34,684 bases of DNA from a virus (IMGVR_UViG_3300032268_000050:1-34684); one strand, 5' to 3'; positions 13,785 to 21,320 are shown, numbered from the stretch's first letter. Notes: generated by a model not told the origin, from the sequence alone. Program-made: numbers and translations.

Positions 13785-13865
13785 CTATTTGTATCTATTT
13801 AATACATACAGTGCATATACAAATAATACAACAGATTGTATTACTAAATAAGTTGTAATTGACAT
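13785..13865 (-). CDS. Tiny membrane peptide (26 aa)
   Basis: MSITTYLVIQSVVLFVYALY is followed by a short basic end (VLNRYK), a single hydrophobic helix with a positive tail. AAAGG lies about 9 bases before the ATG. It is too short for routine gene finders, and similar tiny hydrophobic ORFs lead early operons of many phages. Support is the ribosome-binding site, hydrophobic pattern and position. Confidence 0.45.
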   Translation of the reverse strand: MSITTYLVIQSVVLFVYALYVLNRYK

Positions 13866-13948
13866 GATATATACCTTTCTTTTAATTTACATTGTTTATA
13901 TTTTCTTGATTGATTTATTGCTTTGAATACTAAGTAATGATAAGACAT
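13844..13948 (-). CDS. Possible tiny basic leader ORF (34 aa)
   Basis: The ATG at 13948 has AAAGG 5 bases upstream. The product begins MSYHYLVFKAINQSRKYKQC and is basic. It overlaps the 26-aa membrane peptide by 22 bases in another frame. It is the first candidate gene of the left arm. Coding is uncertain, since only the ribosome-binding site and position support it. Confidence 0.3.
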   Translation of the reverse strand: MSYHYLVFKAINQSRKYKQCKLKERYISCQLQLI

Positions 13949-13982
13949 ATAAACCTTTCTAATAATATTATGTTAAGTTTGT

Positions 13983-14185
13983 GTGGTGATAAGAGCATTG
14001 CCAACACCACGATGTCGAACATCTCATGCGAGTCAAGGTGGAGATTTGCGAAGCAAATACTACCTTTACCGCATGGTAAGATGAAGACTCGTGTGTGAGG
14101 CCCTAGCGGCCTTGGAGCGTTGGTGAATACGAAGAGGAATGTTGGATCGAAGAGCGGATAAAGCAGGGTGAAACCGAATGGTTTT
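13983..14185. ncRNA. Candidate structured RNA (or DNA cruciform block)
   Basis: In a genome of about one third G+C this block is near half G+C and folds on itself repeatedly. Pairings I can trace: 13983-13988 with 14005-14010; 14011-14015 with 14019-14023; 14025-14034 with 14086-14095 (10 bp, two G-U), enclosing 14035-14041 with 14060-14066, 14044-14049 with 14053-14058, and 14068-14070 with 14075-14077; 14096-14102 with 14108-14114; 14071-14075 excluded as loop; and 14171-14175 with 14180-14184. The centre is a three-way junction. No open frame explains it. The direction of any transcript is unknown, and I do not recognise a known RNA family. Confidence 0.45.
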
Positions 14186-14300
14186 AAGAAGGTATTACAG
14201 ATAGGATATACATTACCATTAGAAGATAAAGATAATGAGTTTAAGGTAGGTTTGTGTGTGTTACAGAGGTATACTTAGTAAGGGATTACAGTCGTGTAAG

Positions 14301-14340
14301 TAATTGATAGATATGATTGGTGATATACACTAATCAATTA
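14301..14340. repeat. Nested inverted repeat (40 bp)
   Basis: TAATTGAT (14301..14308) is the exact reverse complement of ATCAATTA (14333..14340). Inside them GATTGGTG (14315..14322) pairs with CACTAATC (14328..14335) with one G-U. The two pairings share bases and are therefore alternative folds. This may be a protein-binding dyad or origin element. Confidence 0.5.
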
Positions 14341-14619
14341 TGTGTGTGTAATAATTAATAATATATATATTTATACTCGATGTGATGATTGATTATGTGT
14401 GTATGGGGTTAGGTCTGGGCTATCTACCCCCAGGGGGGGAGCAATATTAATGTATAGTATCTAGTATGTAGGCACTTAACTAGATTTATTATAGATTTTA
14501 CAATTAAGCCTAGTAGATTATGTACTCCCTAACGGGGGATTACTGAATATGGTCCTCGTCTTAACTAAGTTCGGATTCTTAGACTTCGGACTTACGTCCT
14601 CAGTCAATTAGGTACCCTC

Positions 14620-14755
14620 TCTATTAATTAATAATTACTAATTAATAATTACTAATTAATAATTATTATTATTATATTATTATATTAATATTATTATATT
14701 ATAAATTAATATAATTAATAATTAATATTAATTAATAATTAATAGATTTTAACAC
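14620..14755. repeat. A+T-only tract with 14-bp tandem repeat, candidate origin
   Basis: TAATTAATAATTAC occurs at 14625..14638 and 14639..14652 and again, without its last two bases, from 14653. From 14653 to about 14752 the sequence is pure A and T, built of TTA/TAAT units. Such easily melted DNA next to a divergent promoter region is typical of a DNA unwinding element. No DnaA boxes or primase sites were confirmed. Confidence 0.5.
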
Positions 14756-14813
14756 AAATGTATATTCGTGTCAAGAAAAATATAAAATATTTACGAACAA
14801 GGCCTATTAGCTA

Positions 14814-14842
14814 TTGACATTCAAATTAAACTGTGGTATACT
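14814..14842 (+). promoter_or_regulatory. Consensus sigma70 promoter for the late/virion operon
   Basis: TTGACA (14814..14819), a 17-base spacer and TATACT (14837..14842) form a near-perfect host sigma70 promoter. The expected start is near 14849, giving a leader of about 20 bases before the ATG at 14870. It is the only clear promoter seen in front of the virion genes, so host RNA polymerase probably transcribes them. Confidence 0.8.
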
Positions 14843-14869
14843 ATTACCATACGAGTGAGAATTTACCCA

Positions 14870-15541
14870 ATGATTAGAGACGAACTACCTGAAGATACTA
14901 ATCCAGACAAGCTGTCTGGTTATAAGCTAGATGACCATGAGATCATACTAAGCAAGAAGAGAGGTCCAGGGTTTAAGTTTAACAATCCTAGTTACTTTAA
15001 CCTAGAACAGAAGACTGATGCTTGTGCATTGTATTGTGTTTATGGTGATGTAGATCAAGTTTCAGAAATGACAGGCATTGATCCTAAATTTTTAAGACAA
15101 TGGAAAGATGAACCTTGGTGGTCTGAAATTCAAAAGAAAGTTTTTGTAGAGCAAAATGAAAAACTGGCATCTAGAATTAGTGGTGTGCTTGATAAGTCTC
15201 TTGAGCATCTGGTCGATAGACTGGACAATGGGGATTATCTTTGGGATGTAAGAAAGTCTAAGCTAGTTCGTAAACCTGTAGACACAAAAGTATTATCAAA
15301 TCTATTTAACAATCTTGTAACTCGACGTCAGCTTATTAGAGGCGAGCCTACGAGTATCACATCTCAAGTAGCTGTTGATGACAGACTAAAGTTATTAGCT
15401 GCTCAATTTGAGAAATTCGCTAACGCAACAGAAATTCAAGGGGAAACTTATGGCAACGACAATGAAAAAAGCAACAATGAAGAAACCAATGAAGGCAAAG
15501 GTAACAAAGAAGGCATCAGACAAGATGCACAAAATGCCTAA
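14870..15541 (+). CDS. Terminase small subunit-like DNA-binding protein
   Basis: 223 aa from the ATG at 14870. A GTG at 14855 would add five residues but sits only a few bases from the predicted transcript start. A helix-turn-helix-like segment (ACALYCVYGDVDQVSEMTGI, then DPKFLRQWKDEPWW) resembles the DNA-recognition part of phage small terminases. A helical middle and an acidic, Asn/Glu-rich C-terminal tail follow. First place in the virion operon, a little upstream of the large terminase, fits. The last 90 bases overlap the next gene in another frame. The Shine-Dalgarno is weak. Confidence 0.7.
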   Translation: MIRDELPEDTNPDKLSGYKLDDHEIILSKKRGPGFKFNNPSYFNLEQKTDACALYCVYGDVDQVSEMTGIDPKFLRQWKDEPWWSEIQKKVFVEQNEKLASRISGVLDKSLEHLVDRLDNGDYLWDVRKSKLVRKPVDTKVLSNLFNNLVTRRQLIRGEPTSITSQVAVDDRLKLLAAQFEKFANATEIQGETYGNDNEKSNNEETNEGKGNKEGIRQDAQNA

Positions 15542-15596
15542 TGGTATGATGATGGCTAATTCTAAAATGAAGTCAATGAAAAAGGCTAAGTGCTAA
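15450..15596 (+). CDS. Lys/Met-rich small basic protein (48 aa)
   Basis: I place the start at the ATG at 15450 (GGGGAAA upstream), inside the end of the small terminase-like gene. It is almost wholly Lys, Met, Ala and Thr (MATTMKKATMKKPMKAKVTK at the start, SKMKSMKKAKC at the end). Similar tiny Lys-rich proteins occur beside terminase genes of many aquatic phages. It may bind DNA and may be packaged. The function is unknown. Confidence 0.65.
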   Translation: MATTMKKATMKKPMKAKVTKKASDKMHKMPNGMMMANSKMKSMKKAKC

Positions 15597-15598
15597 TC

Positions 15599-15772
15599 AT
15601 GGCCTCAAAGGTTAATGCTGCTAAAAACTATACTAAACCAAGCTTACGTAAGAAGATAGTATCTCAAGTTAAAGCATCAGCCACTCATGGAACTAAAGCA
15701 GGACAATGGAGTGCTCGTAAAGCCCAACTAGTAGCTAAGAAGTATAAAGCCGCTGGTGGTGGTTATAAATGA
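15599..15772 (+). CDS. Small basic conserved phage protein (57 aa)
   Basis: Start at the ATG at 15599; an ATG at 15590 in the same frame is an alternative. Features are PSLRKKIVSQVKA and the C-terminal pattern GQWSARKAQLVAKKYKAAGG, ending GYK. This WSARKAQ...Y...GGGY pattern recurs in small proteins of many environmental phages. No function is known. The stop overlaps the next ATG by ATGA. Confidence 0.75.
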   Translation: MASKVNAAKNYTKPSLRKKIVSQVKASATHGTKAGQWSARKAQLVAKKYKAAGGGYK

Positions 15773-16020
15773 GTCACTTAGCGAAGCCACAACGTTCACT
15801 AAAAGCTTGGGGTGAACAGAAGTGGACAACTAAGTCAGGTAAGAAATCCAGTGTAACTGGTGAAAGATATTTACCTGAGAAAGCAATTAAAGCTTTATCT
15901 CCACAAGAATATGCAGCAACTACAAAAGCTAAACGAATAGGTAAAGCTAAGGGTAAACAGTTTGTAGCACAGCCTAAAAGTATTAAAGCTAAAACTAAAA
16001 CGTATAGGAAAGTAACTTAA
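15769..16020 (+). CDS. Small basic conserved protein (83 aa, DUF5872-like)
   Basis: The motif series SLKAWGEQKWTTKSGKKSS, TGERYLPEKAIKALS and EYAATTKAKRIGKAKGKQF matches a family I recall as DUF5872, seen in many phages, some larger viruses and bacteria. The family name is from memory. It is highly basic and probably binds nucleic acid. It is linked by ATGA overlap to the gene before it and by one base to the next. Confidence 0.75.
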   Translation: MSHLAKPQRSLKAWGEQKWTTKSGKKSSVTGERYLPEKAIKALSPQEYAATTKAKRIGKAKGKQFVAQPKSIKAKTKTYRKVT

Positions 16021-16021
16021 T

Positions 16022-16288
16022 ATGGCAACTAAAGCTAAAAAGAAGGGCGTAAGCCTATCTATTGGGCGTGGTGAGAAGCTTCCTGTATCTAAAGGAGCTG
16101 GACTTACGGCTAAAGGCCGTGCTAAATACAATGCAGCTACAGGAAGTAACTTAAAAGCTCCACAACCAGGGGGTGGTGCTCGTAAAAAATCATTCTGTGC
16201 ACGTATGGGTGGTATGCCTGGGCCTATGAAAGACAGTAAAGGGAGACCTACTCGTAAGGCTGCAGCACTAGCCCGTTGGAAATGCTAA
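16022..16288 (+). CDS. Small basic conserved protein (88 aa, DUF6321-like)
   Basis: It contains GLTAKGRAKYNAATGSNLKA, KSFCARMGGMPGPMKDSKGR and PTRKAAALARWKC. These are signature segments of a family I recall as DUF6321, common in marine phage genomes (name from memory). It has two conserved Cys (in SFCAR and at the C-terminus) and many basic residues. Its role is unknown. It sits with its three Lys-rich neighbours in front of the large terminase. Confidence 0.75.
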   Translation: MATKAKKKGVSLSIGRGEKLPVSKGAGLTAKGRAKYNAATGSNLKAPQPGGGARKKSFCARMGGMPGPMKDSKGRPTRKAAALARWKC

Positions 16289-16297
16289 TAAATAGTC

Positions 16298-17326
16298 ATG
16301 CAAAACTATTTAAGTACATTTTTAAACTACGTAAGTGGATTAACAGATGGTAATAACCCTCAAATTACGGGTTATGCACCACAACCTGCTCCAGGTACTA
16401 ACCCACCAGCAGTAAATCCTAATGCACCTAACCCTTATAACTATAGGATGGTTAATGGAAAGCCTGTAGCAGACTTACCAGAACCAGGTGAAAGAACTTT
16501 AGATGTATTTCCTACTGTTCATTCATTAGAGCCTACTAAATTAAATAAAGGTACCCCTTGGGCAGGTCAAAAGGTACCTGAAGAGTATCTAGGTGGTCTA
16601 GCCTATGCACAAGCTAAAGCTAAAAGCATTGGTTTATTAGATGATCAAACACTTAATCAGATGTTACCTCTTGCTACTAGAGAGAGTAGATACAAAGATT
16701 ATGGAAACAATGGTGTTCTTGTTGATTATAAAACACCTCCTCCTAAAGAATTAGAAGCAACTATCTCTGAGTCTAATAAATTAAGATCTCAAGAACTTAA
16801 ATTAGAATCTCAAATAGATAAAGCTTATAGATTAAAAAATATGCCTTTATTTGGAGATCTTGTACTTAAACGAAAACAACTTGAAACCCAAAGAGAAAAG
16901 CTAGATTCTAAAATTTTAGCTAATCCTACTTGGATATCTAGAGCTGAATCTTATAATGATATTAGTGATAAAGTAGAGAAGCTCGGTTTACAAAGATCTA
17001 CTAATCAAGAATTAATTAGAGACCAACAAGGTCGTATTGTATCAAAAGCTGATGTGTATAGAGCTCATGAGTTAGATACATATGAAACAAAAGCGTTACA
17101 TGTTCCACTAGCTCTTTACAATAAAAAGTTTGAGAATCCTGGAGCAAAAGGTTTAGACCTTACTAAAAAGTTTGTAGGTGGTGGTAAAGAAGCTGAAGCT
17201 AGAAATAGACAAGAAGCTGAAATAGGTAATAATATCTATACACACAAAAAGAATAAACCTGTAATGGATTACTATACAAACCAATATAATAAATACTATA
17301 CAGAAATGTCAAAAGGTAAACGATAA
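16298..17326 (+). CDS. Hypothetical protein (342 aa) in the packaging region
   Basis: The N-terminus has a Pro/Asn-rich stretch (about 20-50), then a segment LLDDQTLNQMLPLATRESRY that recurs in proteins near phage terminases. A long charged helical region (about 150-230, many Glu/Lys/Leu) may be a coiled coil. The C-terminus is rich in Asn, Tyr and Lys. I saw no catalytic motif. It may be virion-associated or injected with the DNA, which is a guess from position. Its last base is the first base of the next ATG (TAATG). Confidence 0.75.
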   Translation: MQNYLSTFLNYVSGLTDGNNPQITGYAPQPAPGTNPPAVNPNAPNPYNYRMVNGKPVADLPEPGERTLDVFPTVHSLEPTKLNKGTPWAGQKVPEEYLGGLAYAQAKAKSIGLLDDQTLNQMLPLATRESRYKDYGNNGVLVDYKTPPPKELEATISESNKLRSQELKLESQIDKAYRLKNMPLFGDLVLKRKQLETQREKLDSKILANPTWISRAESYNDISDKVEKLGLQRSTNQELIRDQQGRIVSKADVYRAHELDTYETKALHVPLALYNKKFENPGAKGLDLTKKFVGGGKEAEARNRQEAEIGNNIYTHKKNKPVMDYYTNQYNKYYTEMSKGKR

Positions 17327-17586
17327 TGCCTAGCTCACCAAATTATAAACGTAACTATAAGCAAGAGTATGATTTATTTGCTGACTCTACTAAAGCTAAG
17401 AAAGAAAGAGCTGCACGTAACAAAGCCTCTAGAGCTAAAGGTGCAGGCCCTACTGATGTAGATCATAAGAAACCTTTACGTTCTGGTGGATCTAAAGCTT
17501 TAAGTAATACACGAACACGTTCAGTATCAGCTAATCGTGCTGACAACGGACATAAACCTGGTGAGAAACAAAAAAGACATAAATGA
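17326..17586 (+). CDS. HNH-endonuclease-like small protein (86 aa)
   Basis: The second half reads TDVDHKKPLRSGGSKALSNT followed by R-x-R-S-x-x-x-N-R. This resembles the beta-beta-metal HNH core (DH...L..GG...N...S..N). HNH proteins beside terminases assist DNA cutting during packaging in several phage groups. The N-terminus is basic. The first conserved His is present (DHKK), but the full triad cannot be proved by eye. ATGA overlap with the large terminase suggests coupled synthesis. Confidence 0.7.
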   Translation: MPSSPNYKRNYKQEYDLFADSTKAKKERAARNKASRAKGAGPTDVDHKKPLRSGGSKALSNTRTRSVSANRADNGHKPGEKQKRHK

Positions 17587-19091
17587 AATTAACACCTGAC
17601 CTAATACATGGGTTTGCAGGTTCGATTTTAGCAAAGAGGTACGATGGTTCAACCCCTACTCCGCAGTGTCATTTAGAGTGGTGGGATCTTTGTTGCAGCG
17701 AAAACCCTTTAGTAGCAATTGCAGCACCCCGAGCCCACGGGAAGTCAACTGCAATTACTCATGCCTACTTACTCGCTGCTCTTTTATTTAGGGATAGAAG
17801 ATTTGTACTAATTGTATCTGATACTGAGAATCAGGCTATTAACTTCTTAGGTGATCTTACTAATGAGTTAAAAAACAATGAAGATTTAATTACTCTTTTT
17901 GGAATTAAATCATTTATTAAAGAATCTCAAACAGATATTATTGTAGAGTTTGATGATGGCGATCAGTTTCGTGTTCTAGTACGTGGTGCAGAACAACGAG
18001 TTCGGGGACTTAAGTGGGACCAACGTCGACCTGATTTAATTGTATGTGATGATTTGGAAGGCGATGAACAAGTACAATCAAAAGACCGTAGAGAAAAGTT
18101 TAGAAGGTGGTTTTATGCTGCACTTCTTCCTTGTAGGTCTCAGCATGGTATTGTACGTGTTGTGGGAACTGTGTTACATCTCGATTCCCTACTCAATCGT
18201 GTTATGCCTCCCGATTATGATGGCGATCATATTAAGGTTGAGTCTTTAAAGACTTATAGTACTCGTAAGAAAGTAGAGTGGAAGTCTGTACGATATAGAG
18301 CTCACTCAGAAGATTATAAAGATATTCTTTGGCCTGATAGATATACAGCACAGTTCTTTATAGATAAAAAAGATGATTACACTAAACAAGGTATTCCAGA
18401 AGTATATGCACAAGAGTTTCTTAACTATCCTGTTGACGAGTCTACTGCTTATTTTAAACGTACCGAATTTATTGAAATTCCTAAGTATACATTAGATGCT
18501 ATTAGACATAAAGAAAAAAGACTTACTTACTATGCTGCTGTTGATTTCGCCATTTCTACTAGAGAACGTAGCGATTACACTGTCATTGCTGTTGGTGGTA
18601 TTGATTCAGATGGCATAATGAACATAGTAGACATTCGACGAGGAAGATGGGATTCCTTAGAGATTGTTGAAGAGATGTTTGCAGTACAAAAGAAGTTTGA
18701 TCCTCAATACTTTGTAACTGAAAAGGGAGCTATTGAGAAAGCATTAGGTCCTATCTTAAGACGGGAACAAATTGCTAGACAAGAATATATGAGTCTTCAC
18801 CCAATGACTCCTACAAAAGATAAACAAACTAGAGCCCGATCTTTCCAAGCTAGATTTAAAGCAGGTGGTGTTAAGTTTGATAAGAGTAGTTCTTGGTATC
18901 CAGATTTAGAAGAGGAAATGGTTCGTTTTCCTAAAGCTAGACATGATGACCAAGTGGATGCTTTAAGTTGGTTAGGTTTAATTGTAGACCAAGTACATGA
19001 TGCTGAATCTCCCGCAGAGGAAGAAGAGTATGAATACTTAAAATCATTATCTCAACAACAAGATGGTAGATCTGCTATAACAGGATATTAA
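17583..19091 (+). CDS. Terminase large subunit
   Basis: 502 aa. The ATPase domain has Walker A APRAHGKST (about 48-56) and Walker B LIVCDDLEG, with a coupling segment RVVGTVLH. The C-terminal RNase H-like nuclease has YAAVDFAIS with the first metal Asp, and ARHDDQVDALSWLG with the last acidic pair. It powers DNA translocation into the prohead and cuts the concatemer. The length is usual for the family. It directly precedes the portal gene. Confidence 0.95.
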   Translation: MKLTPDLIHGFAGSILAKRYDGSTPTPQCHLEWWDLCCSENPLVAIAAPRAHGKSTAITHAYLLAALLFRDRRFVLIVSDTENQAINFLGDLTNELKNNEDLITLFGIKSFIKESQTDIIVEFDDGDQFRVLVRGAEQRVRGLKWDQRRPDLIVCDDLEGDEQVQSKDRREKFRRWFYAALLPCRSQHGIVRVVGTVLHLDSLLNRVMPPDYDGDHIKVESLKTYSTRKKVEWKSVRYRAHSEDYKDILWPDRYTAQFFIDKKDDYTKQGIPEVYAQEFLNYPVDESTAYFKRTEFIEIPKYTLDAIRHKEKRLTYYAAVDFAISTRERSDYTVIAVGGIDSDGIMNIVDIRRGRWDSLEIVEEMFAVQKKFDPQYFVTEKGAIEKALGPILRREQIARQEYMSLHPMTPTKDKQTRARSFQARFKAGGVKFDKSSSWYPDLEEEMVRFPKARHDDQVDALSWLGLIVDQVHDAESPAEEEEYEYLKSLSQQQDGRSAITGY

Positions 19092-19093
19092 AT

Positions 19094-21175
19094 ATGGAAT
19101 TAGATGTAAACCTTGACATAAATAAATTAGTTGCTTCGCCAAACATTGCAGAAATGTTAGACGAAAAAGCTCTAAATACATTAGGATCTAGAGTTGTATC
19201 TGAATTTGATACTGATAAAGAATCTCGTAGTGTATGGGAGCAACGCGTAGAAGAAGCTATGAAATTAGCTCTTCAAGTAGCAGAAGCTAAATCATTTCCA
19301 TGGTCAGGTGCCTCTAATGTTAAGTTTCCATTAATTACAATAGCAGCATTACAGTTTCATAGTCGTGCTTACCCTGCTTTAGTACCTGCTGGGGAACTTG
19401 TTAAGATTGATCATGATGTAACAACAAATACAGATCCTTTTGGTCAAGATGAAAACCAAGCTCGTAATAAACGTGTTCAAAGACACATGAGTTACCAGTT
19501 ACTAAAAGAAGATGAAGCTTGGGAATCTGAAATGGATAAGGTGCTTATTACAGTACCTATTGTTGGTTGTGCATTTAAGAAAACATATTGGGATTTTAAT
19601 GAAGATCATCCTAAATCAGAAAACGTATTAGCTAAAGATTTTGTTGTTTCATATTGGACAAAGAATTTACATGACTGTGATCGTCAAACGCACGTTTTAT
19701 ATTTATCTACAAATGATGTTATTAGTAGACAACGTAGAGGTCTATGGTTAGATGTTAAGTTAGGTCGTCCTATTTTACAACCACAAGATGATTTAACTGC
19801 CTCTCAAGATAAACAACAAGGTGTAGAAGATTATAATACAGATACAAGTACTCCTTACGAGTTTCTTGAGCAACATCGTTGGGAAGACTTAGATGGTGAT
19901 GGTTATAAAGAGCCATACATTATTACAGTACACAGACCTACTAAAAAAGTAGTTCGAGTTGTAGCTAACTATTTTGAATCATCTATTAAACGTAATATTA
20001 AAGATGAAGTTATTAATATTAAACCTGAAAGTTACTTTACTAAGTATTCTTTCATTCCTTCTCCAGATGGTGGTTATTATGACATCGGATTTGGTATTTT
20101 ACTAGGACCTTTAAATGAGTCTATTAATACTATTATTAATCAGCTTATCGATACAGGTACTATGGCTAATACAGCGGGAGGATTCCTTTCACGGGGAATT
20201 AAAGTCCGTGGAGGCAATTACAATTTTGCTCCTCTTGAGTGGAAGCATGTGGATTCTACTGGAGAAGACTTAAGTAAGGGTATTTACCCATTACCTGTTC
20301 GTGAACCTAGCCAAGTATTATATACACTATTAACAACATTAGTTAATTATGGTGAGCGTATTGTTGGATCAACAGACATTATGGTTGGTGAGAATGTAGG
20401 TCAAAATACACCTGCAGCTACAAGCCAAACAATGGTAGACCAGGGTATGAAAGTATTCTCAGGAATATTTAAACGTATCTATAGAGCTTTAAACTCAGAA
20501 CTTCGTAAAGTATATCGTTTAAACCAACTATATTTATCAGATGAATACAAGTTTGCTGGTAATGTTGTACTAGCTTCAGACTATAAAGACTCATCAGTTG
20601 ACTTACGTCCTGCAGCAGATGTACAAGTTATCTCTGATACACAACGTCTAATGCAAGCAGAAGCATTAAAACAAACAGCATTAGCTGTACCAGGATTTAA
20701 TGTTTACAAAGTAATGCGTAGATATTTAGAAGCACTTAAAGTACCAAACATTGAGGAAATCTTACCAGATCCTTCAGGTCCAAATGCATTACCACCTGCA
20801 GGTCCAGATGTTAAAGTTCAAGTTGAGCAAATTAAAGCTCAAGAACGTAAGCTTTCTCTTGAAACTAAATTTAAACTTGGCATCGCTAAATTACAAAACG
20901 AAGCTAAGCTTAATGAAGCTAAGATTATCAAAATGGAAGCAGAAGCAGCTAAAGCATTTGAGGAAGCTGGTGGTGTTACAGCAGGTCATAACATTGCTAT
21001 GTTACAAACTCAATTAGGTGCTGCTAAAGCTCACCAAGATGGTGTCTTAAGATCTATAGATATGTTAATGAAAGCAACCGAGGGAGCAGTAGAGTATGAT
21101 AATAACGCAGCAGGAGTTCTTGGATTGGGTGGAACATCCAGTAACCAAGGCACTGAAGAAGTCCCTACACAATGA
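19094..21175 (+). CDS. Portal protein
   Basis: 693 aa, the largest protein in the window, placed between large terminase and scaffold. Features are the N-terminal SVWEQRVEEAMKLALQVAEA and SFPWSGASNVKFPL, typical of long portals of podovirus-like aquatic phages, GFGILLGPLNESINTIINQL, and a Lys/Glu/Ala-rich helical C-terminus (KLNEAKIIKMEAEAAKAFEE) that matches a barrel or crown helix. It forms the dodecameric DNA channel and head-tail joint. AGGA lies upstream of the ATG. Confidence 0.92.
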   Translation: MELDVNLDINKLVASPNIAEMLDEKALNTLGSRVVSEFDTDKESRSVWEQRVEEAMKLALQVAEAKSFPWSGASNVKFPLITIAALQFHSRAYPALVPAGELVKIDHDVTTNTDPFGQDENQARNKRVQRHMSYQLLKEDEAWESEMDKVLITVPIVGCAFKKTYWDFNEDHPKSENVLAKDFVVSYWTKNLHDCDRQTHVLYLSTNDVISRQRRGLWLDVKLGRPILQPQDDLTASQDKQQGVEDYNTDTSTPYEFLEQHRWEDLDGDGYKEPYIITVHRPTKKVVRVVANYFESSIKRNIKDEVINIKPESYFTKYSFIPSPDGGYYDIGFGILLGPLNESINTIINQLIDTGTMANTAGGFLSRGIKVRGGNYNFAPLEWKHVDSTGEDLSKGIYPLPVREPSQVLYTLLTTLVNYGERIVGSTDIMVGENVGQNTPAATSQTMVDQGMKVFSGIFKRIYRALNSELRKVYRLNQLYLSDEYKFAGNVVLASDYKDSSVDLRPAADVQVISDTQRLMQAEALKQTALAVPGFNVYKVMRRYLEALKVPNIEEILPDPSGPNALPPAGPDVKVQVEQIKAQERKLSLETKFKLGIAKLQNEAKLNEAKIIKMEAEAAKAFEEAGGVTAGHNIAMLQTQLGAAKAHQDGVLRSIDMLMKATEGAVEYDNNAAGVLGLGGTSSNQGTEEVPTQ

Positions 21176-21320
21176 TAGGGAATATCTCAAAGAAATGATT
21201 GTTCGCGGTAACGTGGATAATGAAGAAGAAGTAAAAGGTAGATGTAATGCAGTTTTAAATATTCTTAATATTACATATGAGGATTTAACAGAGGGAGCAA
21301 GAGAAGATGCAAAATACTAG
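21096..21320 (+). CDS. Small conserved protein overlapping the portal end (74 aa)
   Basis: It begins MIITQQEFLDWVEHPVTKAL inside the last 80 bases of the portal gene in another frame. The W-x-x-x-PVTKA...L...RE..K pattern, followed by NEEEVKGRCNAVLNIL, is common in small proteins placed just after phage portals. It is acidic and helical. Its function is unknown, perhaps in head assembly. The stop overlaps the GroES-like gene by 14 bases. Confidence 0.75.
   Translation: MIITQQEFLDWVEHPVTKALKKSLHNDREYLKEMIVRGNVDNEEEVKGRCNAVLNILNITYEDLTEGAREDAKY

Larger units (their letters stand above)
13949..14869. other. Central non-coding region between divergent arms
   Basis: About 0.9 kb with no convincing gene on either strand. 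From left to right it holds a probable early promoter zone, a GC-richer self-complementary block (13983..14185), a 40-bp nested inverted repeat (14301..14340), C/G runs (14427..14439 and 14525..14537), a GACT/AGTC plus GGAC/GTCC hairpin ending near 14606, an almost pure A+T tract (14620..14755) and the late promoter. Divergent transcription plus an A+T tract is the usual look of a phage regulatory and replication-start region. No tRNA-like fold was found. Confidence 0.7.

Noticed and set aside
14555-14606. tRNA-like or riboswitch-like element (GTTCGGATTC and paired arms)
   Set aside because: Only the GACT/AGTC and GGAC/GTCC hairpin forms. There is no acceptor stem or anticodon arm at tRNA spacing.
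14758-14817. 19-codon plus-strand ORF before the late promoter
   Set aside because: It has no ribosome-binding site, a low-complexity basic product, and ends inside the promoter -35 region.
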